Under the pieces are notes generated by a model. The model made no database searches. It saw only the letters and a program-made list of their open reading frames with translations, and had not been told where the DNA came from. Both the position numbers and the translations under genes were made by a program. DNA of 64,000 nt, taken from NCBI GenBank assembly GCA_028141225.1, contig JAOIPS010000003.1, positions 1 through 64,000 of the forward strand, read 5' to 3'. This document shows, one piece after another, positions 34,111-43,426 of this stretch (within the stretch, counting starts at the first letter, position 1; every line of letters starts with the position of its first letter). The stretch is from Prochlorococcus sp. AH-736-L23 (GTDB lineage: Bacteria; Cyanobacteriota; Cyanobacteriia; PCC-6307; Cyanobiaceae).

Positions 34111-35184
34111 ATGAAGAAATATAAAATTGTTTTATTGTCGGGAGACGGAATTGGACCAGAGATTTCAGAAGTTTCAAAAAAAGTTTTAAAAAAGCTTTCT
34201 AAAAATCATAATTTCGATATTGAGATCATTGAAAAATTATTTGGAGGGATTGCTTATGAAAAATATGGGACTCCTGCTCCAGATGAGACACTAGATCAAT
34301 GCAAAAAATGTGATGCTGTACTTTTAGCCTGTGTTGGAGATATTAAATATGATTCTCTTGCAAGAGAATTAAGGCCAGAAAGTGGGTTACTAAAGTTAAG
34401 ATCTGCACTAAACCTTTTCGCAAATATCAGGCCCGTCAAAATAAGAAAATCTCTATTAGATGCAAGTTCATTAAAAAAAGAAATTGTTGAGCATGTAGAT
34501 CTTATTGTTGTAAGAGAATTAATAGGGGGAATTTATTTTGGAAAACCAAGAGGACAAATAACAAATACAAAAATTCAAAAAGCTTTCAATACGATGGTTT
34601 ATGATTCGGCCGAAATAGAGAGAATAACTGAAATAGCAATAAAAATTGCTAACCAGAGAAATAAAAAAATATGTTCTGTTGATAAATCAAACGTTCTTGA
34701 GGTTAGTCAATTGTGGAGAGATACAGTTTTAAAAATCACCTCAAAAGATAAAAATATATCTCTAAGCAATATGTACGTTGATAATGCCGCAATGCAATTA
34801 GTTAGAGATCCTGGTCAATTTGATGTAATTTTAACTAGTAATTTATTTGGAGATATTTTAAGCGATTTAGCCGCAATGTTAACTGGTTCTATTGGTATGC
34901 TTCCGTCAGCTTCTCTAAACAATAGTGGTCCTGGTGTTTTTGAACCTGTTCATGGTTCGGCTCCTGATATAGCTGGTAAAAACATAGCGAATCCTTTAGC
35001 AATGCTTTTATCTGCTTCCATGATGTTAAAAATTGGATTAAGTGAAGAAGAAGCTGCAGAAAATTTAGAAACTGCCATTGATAAAGTTTTGTCAAAAGGA
35101 TTTAGAACAGCAGATTTAGCTGATGGGTCTTCTGAAGTTTTATCTTGCAGTGAAATCGGAAATAAAATAATAGATGAAATCTAA
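34111..35184 (+). CDS. leuB: 3-isopropylmalate dehydrogenase
   Basis: Leucine biosynthesis: oxidises and decarboxylates 3-isopropylmalate with NAD. 357 residues. Seen motifs are VLLSGDGIGPEISEV at the N-terminus, the RPESGLLKLRSALNLFANIRPV substrate segment, VDKSNVLEVSQLWR, the NLFGDILSDLAAML metal-binding Asp region, and GSIGMLPSASLN before EPVHGSAPDIAGKNIANP. It starts at an ATG 28 bases after lpxD. The phosphoribulokinase gene follows after an 89-base gap. Confidence 0.95.
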   Translation: MKKYKIVLLSGDGIGPEISEVSKKVLKKLSKNHNFDIEIIEKLFGGIAYEKYGTPAPDETLDQCKKCDAVLLACVGDIKYDSLARELRPESGLLKLRSALNLFANIRPVKIRKSLLDASSLKKEIVEHVDLIVVRELIGGIYFGKPRGQITNTKIQKAFNTMVYDSAEIERITEIAIKIANQRNKKICSVDKSNVLEVSQLWRDTVLKITSKDKNISLSNMYVDNAAMQLVRDPGQFDVILTSNLFGDILSDLAAMLTGSIGMLPSASLNNSGPGVFEPVHGSAPDIAGKNIANPLAMLLSASMMLKIGLSEEEAAENLETAIDKVLSKGFRTADLADGSSEVLSCSEIGNKIIDEI

Positions 35185-35273
35185 AAAAAAATTAATAAAT
35201 AAAAAAATATTTCTAAGTTAAACATAAAGTTGGCATATGACCTGTCAGAATCATTAGATATTGTTTTTAAAAA

Positions 35274-36170
35274 ATGTCAAAACGTCATCCAGTAGTTGCT
35301 GTAACAGGATCTTCAGGAGCAGGAACAAGTACAGTAAAAAGAGCCTTTGAGCATATTTTTGCCAGAGAAGATATTGTTCCCGCAGTTGTAGAAGGTGATA
35401 GTTACCACAGATTTGAAAGAATGCCTATGAAAAAAGCTATGGCAGATGCTCTTTCAAAAGGCGAAAATTTCTCTCATTTTGGTCCAGAGGCTAATCTTTT
35501 TGACAAACTAGAAGAACTTTTTAAAATCTATGGTGAAACTGGAGGAGGGAAGAAAAGATATTATCTACATAGTCTTGAAGAAGCAGAAGAACATAATACA
35601 AGACTTGGGACATCATTAGAACCTGGGCAATTTACTCCATGGGAAGATATTCCTGAGGGAACAGATGTACTTTTTTATGAAGGTTTGCATGGCGGGGTAG
35701 AAGGTGATGGATACAATGTGGCATCTTATGCTGATTTGCTTGTTGGTGTTGTTCCGATAACAAATTTAGAGTGGATTCAAAAAATCCATAGAGATAACGC
35801 AGAGAGAGGTTACTCAGCGGAAACCATTGTAGATACTATATTAAGAAGAATGCCTGATTATATAAATCACATTTGCCCCCAATTCAGCAAAACCGATATT
35901 AATTTCCAAAGAATTCCCACAATTGACACTTCTAATCCTTTCATATGCAGAAATATCCCAACTCCTGATGAGAGCTTCGTGATCATACATTTCAGAAAAG
36001 GGGCAAGAGAGAAATGGGGGATTGATTTTCAATACTTGCTTGGAATGATTAACGATTCATTTATGTCAAGTCCAACAAGTATCGTTGTAAATGGAGGGAA
36101 AATGGGTTTTGCAATGGAACTAATTCTCACTCCAATAATTCATAAAATGATTGAGGAGAAAAATAAATAA
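35274..36170 (+). CDS. prkB: Phosphoribulokinase, class I (proteobacterial type)
   Basis: 298 residues. The N-terminal GSSGAGTSTVKRAFEHIF nucleotide loop, then VEGDSYHRFERMPMKKAM, SHFGPEANLFDKLEELF, VPITNLEWIQKIHRD and FSKTDINFQRIPTIDTSNPF match class I phosphoribulokinase as in purple bacteria. The usual cyanobacterial Calvin-cycle enzyme is the plant-like class II form with redox-active Cys, which this is not. It therefore may be an additional or acquired kinase that makes ribulose-1,5-bisphosphate. Its neighbours are leuB and accD. No class II gene is in the window. Confidence 0.88.
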   Translation: MSKRHPVVAVTGSSGAGTSTVKRAFEHIFAREDIVPAVVEGDSYHRFERMPMKKAMADALSKGENFSHFGPEANLFDKLEELFKIYGETGGGKKRYYLHSLEEAEEHNTRLGTSLEPGQFTPWEDIPEGTDVLFYEGLHGGVEGDGYNVASYADLLVGVVPITNLEWIQKIHRDNAERGYSAETIVDTILRRMPDYINHICPQFSKTDINFQRIPTIDTSNPFICRNIPTPDESFVIIHFRKGAREKWGIDFQYLLGMINDSFMSSPTSIVVNGGKMGFAMELILTPIIHKMIEEKNK

Positions 36171-36308
36171 TTAATTTTCGATTATCAACTCAAATCATTA
36201 TATTTTTTTTCTTTGAAAAGTTTTTAATCTAGAAGATCTCAAATTTTTATATATCTTTCTTGATAAAAGTACCTTATTTAGATTTAAATAGAAAAAACAG
36301 GAAACGCT

Positions 36309-37190
36309 GTGTCATTAATCGACTGGTTTGCCGCAAGGCGTAAAGATCAATTTGTTGGGAAAGTTTCTCAGGATACTGATGAGGGAGATGGTTTGTGGGT
36401 TAAATGTTCAGAATGTTCGCAAGTAGCCTATAGAAAAGACCTAATTTCAAATTTCAATGTTTGTAATAATTGTGGTCACCACAATAGGATAAATAGCGAT
36501 GAAAGGATAAATATAATTGCTGACAAAAATTCATTCGAAGAGTTTGATAGTTCACTAAGTCCTACAGATCCTTTAGGTTTTAAAGATAGAAGATCATATG
36601 CTGATCGAATTAAAGAAAGTCAAGCAGGTACAGGTTTAAGAGATGGAGTTATAACAGGTATCTGTTCTATTAATTCAATGCCCTTAGCATTAGCTGTTAT
36701 GGATTTTAGATTCATGGGAGGATCCATGGGTTCAGTAGTTGGTGAAAAAATTACAAGGATAATTGAAAGAGCAACTTTAGAAAATTTTCCAATTCTTATT
36801 GTTTGTGCATCAGGTGGCGCAAGGATGCAAGAAGGCATGTTAAGTCTCATGCAAATGGCAAAAATATCTGGAGCACTAAAAAAACATAAAGAAAAAAATC
36901 TTCTCTATATGCCCCTATTAACTCATCCAACCACTGGGGGGGTAACAGCAAGCTTTGCAATGTTAGGTGATTTAATTTTGGCGGAACCTAAAGCTCTTAT
37001 TGGATTTGCGGGAAGAAGGGTTATAGAACAAACATTAAGAGAAAAATTACCCGATAATTTTCAAACAGCTGAATATCTGCTTGAGCATGGTTTTGTTGAT
37101 GTAATAGTTAAAAGAAAAGATCTCAAGAGTACTCTGACTAAAATTTTAAAAATTCATGGTGTAAAAGAACTTACAAAAGCAAATATATAA
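36309..37190 (+). CDS. accD: Acetyl-CoA carboxylase carboxyltransferase, beta subunit
   Basis: Makes malonyl-CoA with AccA, the first committed step of fatty-acid synthesis. 293 residues, GTG start. The N-terminal zinc ribbon has Cys33, Cys36, Cys52 and Cys55, characteristic of AccD. The crotonase-like core shows [49 protein letters not shown] and [13 protein letters not shown] small ACAG/CTGT stem lies right at the start codon. A small secreted-protein gene follows after one base. Confidence 0.95.
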   Translation: MSLIDWFAARRKDQFVGKVSQDTDEGDGLWVKCSECSQVAYRKDLISNFNVCNNCGHHNRINSDERINIIADKNSFEEFDSSLSPTDPLGFKDRRSYADRIKESQAGTGLRDGVITGICSINSMPLALAVMDFRFMGGSMGSVVGEKITRIIERATLENFPILIVCASGGARMQEGMLSLMQMAKISGALKKHKEKNLLYMPLLTHPTTGGVTASFAMLGDLILAEPKALIGFAGRRVIEQTLREKLPDNFQTAEYLLEHGFVDVIVKRKDLKSTLTKILKIHGVKELTKANI

Positions 37191-37191
37191 T

Positions 37192-37581
37192 ATGAGAATT
37201 ATTCTAAATTTTTTTTATTTTTCTTTAAGCCTTTTATTTTTTATTTTAAATTTTACTCCCTGTTCTTATGGAATAGGAAATGTTGACTGGGTCCTACTAA
37301 AAGAGAATAATGAAGGCAAAGAATGGCTTGATAAAGGGAGTTTTAAGCAGCTTCCAAATAATGAAATAAGTGTTTTAACAAAGTTCTTTAAAAATCCAAC
37401 TAATTCTGATGATGATGGAGAGTTATCACTTTATGTAATGAGAATTAATTGCGCTGAAAAAAAGTTCAAAGATACCTCAATAAATGGAATCCCGCAATTT
37501 AATTCAAAATGGCGAACTTCTAATAATGATGAACTTATAGATGTTGTTATTGAAAATAGTTGTTCAAGATTTATTAATTGA
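37192..37581 (+). CDS. Secreted hypothetical protein, 129 residues
   Basis: 129 residues. Residues 1-26 are a signal peptide (MRIILNFFYFSLSLLFFILNF, then TPCSYG). The mature part is a compact soluble domain: DWVLLKENNEGKEWLDKGSFKQLPNNEISVLTKFFKNP, then ELSLYVMRINCAEKKFKDTSING, with a final Cys near the end. It is conserved in style in picocyanobacteria, and I cannot name a family. It starts one base after accD. Confidence 0.65.
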   Translation: MRIILNFFYFSLSLLFFILNFTPCSYGIGNVDWVLLKENNEGKEWLDKGSFKQLPNNEISVLTKFFKNPTNSDDDGELSLYVMRINCAEKKFKDTSINGIPQFNSKWRTSNNDELIDVVIENSCSRFIN

Positions 37582-37586
37582 TAAGA

Positions 37587-38684
37587 ATGAATTCTAAAAA
37601 TAAAAAATTAAAAATAGCAATCGCTGGACTAGGGTTTGGTAAAAAAGTTCATTTAGAGGCACTAAAAGATTCTGATTACTTAACTCCTGTAGCTATTTAT
37701 CATTACGAGAAAAAACAAAAATCGATATTAGAAAAAGAGACTGGCCTAGATTTTTTTCATAATTGGGAGGACTTAATTAAATCTCCAGAAATTGATGGGA
37801 TCATTATTGCTACCCCTCCTGAATCAAGATTTAAATTAGCAAAAAGCGCTCTTGAGAATAATAAAAATTTGCTATTGGAAAAACCTGTTTCAATATCCTC
37901 CCAAGAAATTGAAGAGCTTCAGAGAATATCTTTGATTAATAATTTAAGCGTATGTGTTGATTTTGAATATAGAGCAGTACCTCTTTTCCTTCAGACAAAA
38001 AAACTTATTAATGAAAATATCTTAGGAGATATATATTTAGTCAAATTAGATTGGTTAATGGGCAGTAGATCCGACCCCAAAAGATCCTGGAATTGGTATT
38101 CATTGGAAGAAAAAGGTGGAGGAGTTATTGGCGCCTTAGGTACTCATGCATTTGATATGTTGAATTGGATTTTTGGAGAAGCAATAAACGTGTCTGGCAA
38201 ATTAGCAACATCGATAAAAAAAAGACCTTTACCTAATTCATCTGATTCAAATGATGTTACAAGTGAAGATGTATGTTTAGCCAATATAGAAATATCAAAC
38301 TACAGCTCAAATCTTATTCCATGTCAGGTATCTTTATCATCGATTTCTAAAAATGGTAGAGGATTTAGTTTAGAAATATATGGAAGCGAAGGTTCACTTA
38401 TTCTTAAAAGCGAAAACCAAAAAGATTATGTACATGGTTTTAATTTGAAATATTCAAACAACGAAAATAAAATACAAAATCTAACTGCAGATTCAAGTTT
38501 TAATTTTGAAAAAACATGGACTGATGGGAGAATAGCGCCAGTTTTGAGAATTCAAAATTTATGGGCTCAGAGTATAATTAATGGAACTCCTGTTATCCCA
38601 GGCTTATCTGAGGGACTTGCTAGTCATAAAGTTTGCGAAGCTATTAGAGAATCGTCGAAAAGTGGATTAAGCATCAAAATTTAA
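37587..38684 (+). CDS. Gfo/Idh/MocA-type NAD(P) oxidoreductase
   Basis: 365 residues. The N-terminal Rossmann motif is AIAGLGFGKKVHLEAL (residues about 10-25). Then comes DGIIIATPPESRFKLAKSALENNKNLLLEKPVS with the family EKP signature, and in the C-terminal alpha/beta domain GGGVIGALGTHAFDMLNWIFGE with a GxHxxD-like catalytic region. This is a sugar- or inositol-like dehydrogenase; the substrate is unknown. I chose the ATG at 37587 because the TTG at 37578 overlaps the previous stop. Confidence 0.8.
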   Translation: MNSKNKKLKIAIAGLGFGKKVHLEALKDSDYLTPVAIYHYEKKQKSILEKETGLDFFHNWEDLIKSPEIDGIIIATPPESRFKLAKSALENNKNLLLEKPVSISSQEIEELQRISLINNLSVCVDFEYRAVPLFLQTKKLINENILGDIYLVKLDWLMGSRSDPKRSWNWYSLEEKGGGVIGALGTHAFDMLNWIFGEAINVSGKLATSIKKRPLPNSSDSNDVTSEDVCLANIEISNYSSNLIPCQVSLSSISKNGRGFSLEIYGSEGSLILKSENQKDYVHGFNLKYSNNENKIQNLTADSSFNFEKTWTDGRIAPVLRIQNLWAQSIINGTPVIPGLSEGLASHKVCEAIRESSKSGLSIKI

Positions 38685-38787
38685 GGTTATACATTTATAA
38701 GTAGCAATTATCACCCGATAAAGTATTGGATTGATTTTATTTTTTTTTCATATTCTGGAAAAATCAATTGAACTGAATTATTAAAGA

Positions 38788-39855
38788 ATGGCTTTAAATT
38801 ATTACAAAAATGAGCTTAAAGAAAATGCTCAATTACTAGCTTCTAAAGGAAAAGGTATATTAGCGGTAGATGAATCCACTAAAACAGTAGGTAAAAGACT
38901 CGCTGGAATTGGCGTTGAGAATACTGAAGACAATAGGAAGGCATATAGAGGAATGCTTTTTACGACAGAAGGTCTTGGTAAATATATAAGCGGAGCGATT
39001 CTCTTCGAAGAAACTCTTTATCAGAATCACCAAGATGGTGAGTCAATGGTTAAGAAACTAAATGATTTAGGTATTATTCCAGGTATAAAGGTCGATAAAG
39101 GCCTAAATCCACTTCCAGGAGGAGGAGGAGTAGAAACTTTTTGCTCTGGCCTAGATGGGTTAGTTGAAAGAGCAGCAAAATATTATGAGCAAGGTGCCAG
39201 ATTTGCAAAGTGGAGAGCAGTTCTGCAAATTACAAATGATGGTTGTCCTTCAAAACTATCAATTCAAGAAAATGCTTGGGGATTAGCAAGGTATGCAAGA
39301 TCAGTTCAAGAATCTGGATTGGTACCAATTATTGAACCTGAAATATTAATGGACGGCGACCATACTATTGAAAAAACTGCTGAAGTTCAAGAAGAGGTAA
39401 TAAAACAGGTTTATATTGCCTGTCAAGCAAATGGAGTTTTTCTAGAAGGCACTCTATTAAAACCTTCTATGACTGTTAATGGAGCAGATTGTCCAACAAA
39501 GGCTGATCCTATGAAAGTGGCTGAAATGACAATCAGAACTATGGAAAGATGCGTTCCTGCATCTGTTCCTGGAATAGTTTTCTTATCAGGAGGGTTAAGC
39601 GAAGAAGCTGCTTCTGTTTATTTAAATAATATGAACACTCTTTACAGGAAAGCTTTATGGAATGTTTCATTCTCCTATGGAAGAGCATTACAGCACTCAT
39701 GCTTAAAAGCCTGGAAAGGAAGCGACGTTGAAGGAGGTCAAAAAGCGTTAATAGCGAGAGCTCAAGCAAACTCTGAAGCTTCAAAAGGTTCCTATGTAGC
39801 AGGATCTCAACCTTCATCTGATGAGCAATTGTTTGTAGCAGGGTACACTTATTAA
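38788..39855 (+). CDS. fda: Fructose-bisphosphate aldolase, class I
   Basis: Cleaves or forms fructose-1,6-bisphosphate through a Schiff-base lysine. 355 residues, plant-like. Motifs: KGILAVDESTKTVGKRLAGIGVENTEDNRKAYRG, PGIKVDKGL with a catalytic-region Lys, ARFAKWRAV, PIIEPEIL, LEGTLLKPSM with the likely Schiff-base Lys, and VPGIVFLSGGLSEEAAS. It is only 147 bases from a class II aldolase gene with the same reaction. The exact lysine was not verified by alignment. Confidence 0.92.
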   Translation: MALNYYKNELKENAQLLASKGKGILAVDESTKTVGKRLAGIGVENTEDNRKAYRGMLFTTEGLGKYISGAILFEETLYQNHQDGESMVKKLNDLGIIPGIKVDKGLNPLPGGGGVETFCSGLDGLVERAAKYYEQGARFAKWRAVLQITNDGCPSKLSIQENAWGLARYARSVQESGLVPIIEPEILMDGDHTIEKTAEVQEEVIKQVYIACQANGVFLEGTLLKPSMTVNGADCPTKADPMKVAEMTIRTMERCVPASVPGIVFLSGGLSEEAASVYLNNMNTLYRKALWNVSFSYGRALQHSCLKAWKGSDVEGGQKALIARAQANSEASKGSYVAGSQPSSDEQLFVAGYTY

Positions 39856-39929
39856 CTAAAAAACCTTAAAAATATACTTTGGGTCATAAAATTAGTTTCT
39901 CTAATTTAGTATTTTGTATATCTAATGAC

Positions 39930-39954
39930 GTGACATTTGATACCTCTTTATACT
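39930..39954 (+). promoter_or_regulatory. Candidate promoter of the class II aldolase gene
   Basis: TATACT at 39949-39954 is a good -10 element, 48 bases before the ATG at 40003. A GTG-N8-TAC sequence at 39930-39943 (GTGACATTTGATAC) looks like a one-mismatch NtcA site but overlaps the -10 spacing poorly; another candidate -10, TATGCT at 39970, is 26 bases after it. I see the -10 as real and the NtcA reading as weak. Confidence 0.35.
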
Positions 39955-40002
39955 AAACTCTCGGAAACATATGCTTTACATGGCATTTAACTTATTTTAA
40001 TT

Positions 40003-41076
40003 ATGGCCCTCGTTCCACTAAGACTACTTTTAGATCACGCTGCTGAGAATGGTTACGGTATTCCAGCTTTCAATGTTAACAACCTTGAGCAAGTTCAAGC
40101 AATCATGGAAGCAGCATATGAAACGGATAGTCCTGTAATCCTCCAAGCTTCAAGAGGGGCAAGAAATTATGCAGGAGAAATTTTTCTACGTCATCTAATA
40201 CTTGCCGCCACAGAAACATATCCTAATATCCCAGTAGTAATGCACCAGGACCATGGTAATGAGCCATCAACATGCTATTCAGCAGCAATAAATGGTTTCA
40301 CATCAGTAATGATGGATGGTTCTCTAGAGGCAGATGCAAAAACACCCGCTAGTTACGAATATAATGTTGCAGTTACAAAAAAAGTTGTAGATTTTGCTCA
40401 TTCAGTTGGAGTTAGTGTTGAAGGAGAACTAGGTTGCTTAGGTTCATTAGAAACAGGGAAAGGTGAAGCAGAAGATGGTCATGGATTTGAAGGTGAACTT
40501 TCTACTGACATGCTTTTGACTGATCCTGAAGAAGCTGCAGATTTTGTTGCTAAAACAAAAGTTGATGCATTAGCTATTGCTATTGGTACAAGTCATGGTG
40601 CTTATAAATTCACAAGGAAACCTACAGGAGAAGTTCTCGCAATAAGCAGAATTGCTGAAATTCATAAAGCACTTCCAAATACCCATCTTGTAATGCATGG
40701 ATCTAGTTCAGTTCCTCAAGAATGGTTGGATATCATTAACAAATATGGTGGTGAAATTCCTCAAACATATGGTGTTCCTGTTGAAGAGATTCAAGAGGGA
40801 ATAAGAAATGGAGTTAGGAAAGTCAACATCGATACCGATAACAGACTTGCTTTCACTGCCGCGGTTAGAGAGGCAGCATTTGCTGATAAAGCAAACTTTG
40901 ACCCAAGACATTTCAACAAGCCTGCTAGAAAATATATGAAGCAAGTTTGTCTTGATAGATACAAGCAGTTCTGGTGCGAAGGTCAAGCAAGTAAGATCAA
41001 ACAAAATAGCACTAATTATTTTGCTGATCTTTACGCAAAAGGCGATTTAGATCCAAAAGTAAAAGCTACTGTTTAA
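40003..41076 (+). CDS. fbaA: Fructose-bisphosphate aldolase, class II
   Basis: Zinc-dependent aldolase of the Calvin cycle and glycolysis, also able to form sedoheptulose-1,7-bisphosphate in cyanobacteria. 357 residues. [22 protein letters not shown] opens the barrel, then HQDHGNE at residues 81-87 (zinc His and catalytic Asp83/His84 region), MMDGSLE, EGELG and GTSHGAYKF with further zinc His, and [14 protein letters not shown] [10 protein letters not shown] is higher than its neighbours, as for a highly expressed gene. A strong terminator hairpin follows it. Confidence 0.95.
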   Translation: MALVPLRLLLDHAAENGYGIPAFNVNNLEQVQAIMEAAYETDSPVILQASRGARNYAGEIFLRHLILAATETYPNIPVVMHQDHGNEPSTCYSAAINGFTSVMMDGSLEADAKTPASYEYNVAVTKKVVDFAHSVGVSVEGELGCLGSLETGKGEAEDGHGFEGELSTDMLLTDPEEAADFVAKTKVDALAIAIGTSHGAYKFTRKPTGEVLAISRIAEIHKALPNTHLVMHGSSSVPQEWLDIINKYGGEIPQTYGVPVEEIQEGIRNGVRKVNIDTDNRLAFTAAVREAAFADKANFDPRHFNKPARKYMKQVCLDRYKQFWCEGQASKIKQNSTNYFADLYAKGDLDPKVKATV

Positions 41077-41098
41077 TTTCTTCCTAAATAAAAAAAAC

Positions 41099-41125
41099 GA
41101 CCTCCACAATTGGAGGTCTTTTTTT
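41099..41125 (+). terminator. Rho-independent terminator after fbaA
   Basis: An eight-base stem GACCTCCA / TGGAGGTC with a four-base loop is followed by seven T residues and preceded by a matching A run, so it could stop transcription from both sides. It lies 22 bases after the fbaA stop and touches the 3' end of the convergent purQ gene at 41124. Confidence 0.85.
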
Positions 41126-41789
41126 ATTTCAATATTAATGATTTCAATGTAAAGAGACCATCAGTCCCACCAATTATCTCGTCACATGCTCGCTCTGGAT
41201 GAGGCATTAAACCTAGAACATTTCCCTTTTCATTAGTTATACCTGCGATATCAAAAGAGGATCCATTGGGATTATTTTTATATCTCAAAGCGATCAATTC
41301 ATTATCTACAAGTTTTTTTAAAGTATCAGAATCACAATGATATCTTCCTTCCCCATGCGCTATTGGCAACTTAATAGTTTTTTTTTGATCTACTTTATTA
41401 AACCAACCTCCTTTTGAAGAAACGATATCCAGTTCAACGTCATCACAGATAAAATTAAGATTTTTATTTGCAACAAGAGCACCAGGCAAAAATCCTGATT
41501 CTGTCAAAATTTGAAACCCATTACAAATTCCTAAAACTCTTTTCCCACTTTTAACAAACTCATCCAAGGCATTTATTAATGGAGAGAATCTCGCAATTGC
41601 ACCGCATCTTAAATAATCACCATAGCTAAATCCTCCAGGTAAAACTATTGCATCTACATCACTTAAATCTGAAGACTCATGCCACAAGTATTTTGTTCTT
41701 ATATCTAAACAACCTTCCAATGCCCATGAAACATCACGATCACAATTGGAACCAGGGAAGACAACAACTCCTACAGTAAAATTATCCAT
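41124..41789 (-). CDS. purQ: Phosphoribosylformylglycinamidine synthase, glutaminase subunit
   Basis: Supplies ammonia from glutamine to PurL in purine synthesis. 221 residues, class I amidotransferase fold. The N-terminal [13 protein letters not shown], then [18 protein letters not shown], the nucleophile Cys89 in GICNGFQIL, and the His/Glu pair in PHPERACDE are all present. It follows purS by one base, as in the PurSQL type of enzyme. purL itself is outside the window. Confidence 0.94.
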   Translation of the reverse strand: MDNFTVGVVVFPGSNCDRDVSWALEGCLDIRTKYLWHESSDLSDVDAIVLPGGFSYGDYLRCGAIARFSPLINALDEFVKSGKRVLGICNGFQILTESGFLPGALVANKNLNFICDDVELDIVSSKGGWFNKVDQKKTIKLPIAHGEGRYHCDSDTLKKLVDNELIALRYKNNPNGSSFDIAGITNEKGNVLGLMPHPERACDEIIGGTDGLFTLKSLILK

Positions 41790-41790
41790 C

Positions 41791-42045
41791 TTATAATTTT
41801 TCTAGTGAATACTCATAATCTTCAATAACAGTATTTGCGAATAACCTATCACACAATAAATCAATTTTTTCTCTTACTTCGTTTTCACCATTACCTTCTA
41901 TTTTTACCTCAATCATTTTTCCTATACGTAATGATTTTATTCCCTCGGCTCCAAGTTTTATAGAGGCAGATTTAGTTGCTTCCCCTGCTGGATCTAAAAC
42001 TGAGGGTCTTAGTCTTACAAAAACTTTTACAGCAAATTGGTCCAA
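41791..42045 (-). CDS. purS: Phosphoribosylformylglycinamidine synthase, PurS subunit
   Basis: Small structural subunit that bridges PurQ to PurL. 84 residues, TTG start. [27 protein letters not shown] opens the fold, then [16 protein letters not shown], and [19 protein letters not shown] closes it, all typical. It is one base upstream of purQ on the same strand, so the two are cotranslated. Confidence 0.93.
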   Translation of the reverse strand: MDQFAVKVFVRLRPSVLDPAGEATKSASIKLGAEGIKSLRIGKMIEVKIEGNGENEVREKIDLLCDRLFANTVIEDYEYSLEKL

Positions 42046-42142
42046 TTAAAAATTAATTTCTACTAGAAGATTAGTTTAAATTTTAATAAAAAGTACTATT
42101 GATTAATAAACAAATATTTTTACCTTAGGGTTTTCTGAGTTG

Positions 42143-42307
42143 TTAGATGTTTATGTAGCCTCTACCAAAACATACTAAGCAAGTTCTTCTTGAATTTTCA
42201 TGTGTTTTAAAATTTCCTGCCCCTCCACATTTTGAACATTTTATTTTATCAATTGATGTAACTTCGTCAGAGATTTTTTGTTTTAAAGCGATTTTTTGAT
42301 TTTCCAT
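42143..42307 (-). CDS. Small zinc-ribbon protein, 54 residues (DnaJ-type CxxCxGxG)
   Basis: ORF from an ATG at 42305-42307 to a TAA at 42143. The product ends with two zinc knuckles, CSKCGGAG and CLVCFGRG, the CxxCxGxG-type motif of DnaJ zinc fingers and of related small chaperone-like proteins. The N-terminal 20 residues are Lys-rich and helical. Such tiny standalone proteins occur in cyanobacteria, often as bundle-sheath-defective-2-like (BSD2-like) proteins. The motif pair makes this a real gene; its client is unknown. Confidence 0.75.
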   Translation of the reverse strand: MENQKIALKQKISDEVTSIDKIKCSKCGGAGNFKTHENSRRTCLVCFGRGYINI

Positions 42308-42352
42308 CTTCGGCTTTCTACTGATTAAGTATCCCGAGTGATAACTATAATG

Positions 42353-43417
42353 TCAAATTGCTATTTTTGGTTCACTTAAAATCTTAAATTTCTCTTTAAT
42401 TTTTCTATTGAAAGTTTTTATAGATTTTTCATCAAAGGAAATTATTACTAATTCAAGCCCAGCATTATCATTTGGTCTCCAACAATTGTCTGGAGCTTCT
42501 TCAAACCAAGTATTAATTTTCTTTCCAACAATTTGAATTTGTAAAGGCAATGATTTGTTTGGTATCCAAATACGTCCTTTTATTCGAAGAATGTTTAATT
42601 CATCCAAGATTTTTGAAATCTCCTTTTCAAAGTCATTTTTTTCAAGGAAATAATTTAATTTAATTGAATCTGATACAAGTTCAACATGATTATGGTCATG
42701 TTCTTCAGTTAAAAATTGTTTATAAGTCTCTTTTTTAAAATTAAAATCAAATAGATATCTCAAATCAATTTTCCCATTCTTGGATTTAAGGACTGGTGTA
42801 GATGAGTTTAGACTTCCTTGAATTTTATTTTTTACAACGTCAAACTGATCATCATTTAAGATATCTGATCTAGAGACTAAAACGATATCAGAAACTTCTA
42901 GTTGCTCCTCAAAAAGTTCATCTATAGTGGCGTTGTGATCAATTTTATCTGTTTCATTATATTGTTTTGTTATTTTATTTAAATCATTAATTGGTGAACC
43001 ATTAAGCATTGATTCTCCATTAACGATACCAACAACAACATCAAGGTAGATGGAAGACCTAATCTCAGGCCAGTTAAGTGCTTGAATTAAGGGAATTGGT
43101 AGTGCCAAGCCACTTGTTTCGATAATTATTGATTCGATAGAAGGATTAAATTTTAGGAGAGCTTTTATTGATGGAACAAAATCATCTTGAACGGTACAAC
43201 ATAAACATCCATTGTTTAATTCGATTACACAGTCGTCTTCAGATTCATCGCATTTATCACAACTTTTAATCAAATCACCGTCAATTCCAACATCACCAAA
43301 TTCATTAATTATTAAACCAAATTTTTTATTACTCTCTTTTAAAAGATATCTTAGAAAAGTTGTTTTACCTGAACCAAGAAATCCCGAAACAATTATGACT
43401 GGTATTTTTTGTTTCAT
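42353..43417 (-). CDS. CobW/COG0523 metal-chaperone GTPase
   Basis: 354 residues. P-loop GFLGSGKT is at residues 12-19, and the CxCC metal-binding motif NNGCLCC has Cys71, Cys73 and Cys74. An extra Cys group (53, 56 and 63, CDKCDESEDDC) lies just before it. ETSGLALP and the VSRSD nucleotide-specificity segment follow, and an HDHNH-like His cluster (EEHDHNHVE) with the CobW C-terminal domain comes later. The family delivers zinc, cobalt or other metals. Zinc is a common reading, but the metal is not proven. Confidence 0.85.
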   Translation of the reverse strand: MKQKIPVIIVSGFLGSGKTTFLRYLLKESNKKFGLIINEFGDVGIDGDLIKSCDKCDESEDDCVIELNNGCLCCTVQDDFVPSIKALLKFNPSIESIIIETSGLALPIPLIQALNWPEIRSSIYLDVVVGIVNGESMLNGSPINDLNKITKQYNETDKIDHNATIDELFEEQLEVSDIVLVSRSDILNDDQFDVVKNKIQGSLNSSTPVLKSKNGKIDLRYLFDFNFKKETYKQFLTEEHDHNHVELVSDSIKLNYFLEKNDFEKEISKILDELNILRIKGRIWIPNKSLPLQIQIVGKKINTWFEEAPDNCWRPNDNAGLELVIISFDEKSIKTFNRKIKEKFKILSEPKIAI

Positions 43418-43426
43418 CTTTGATGA

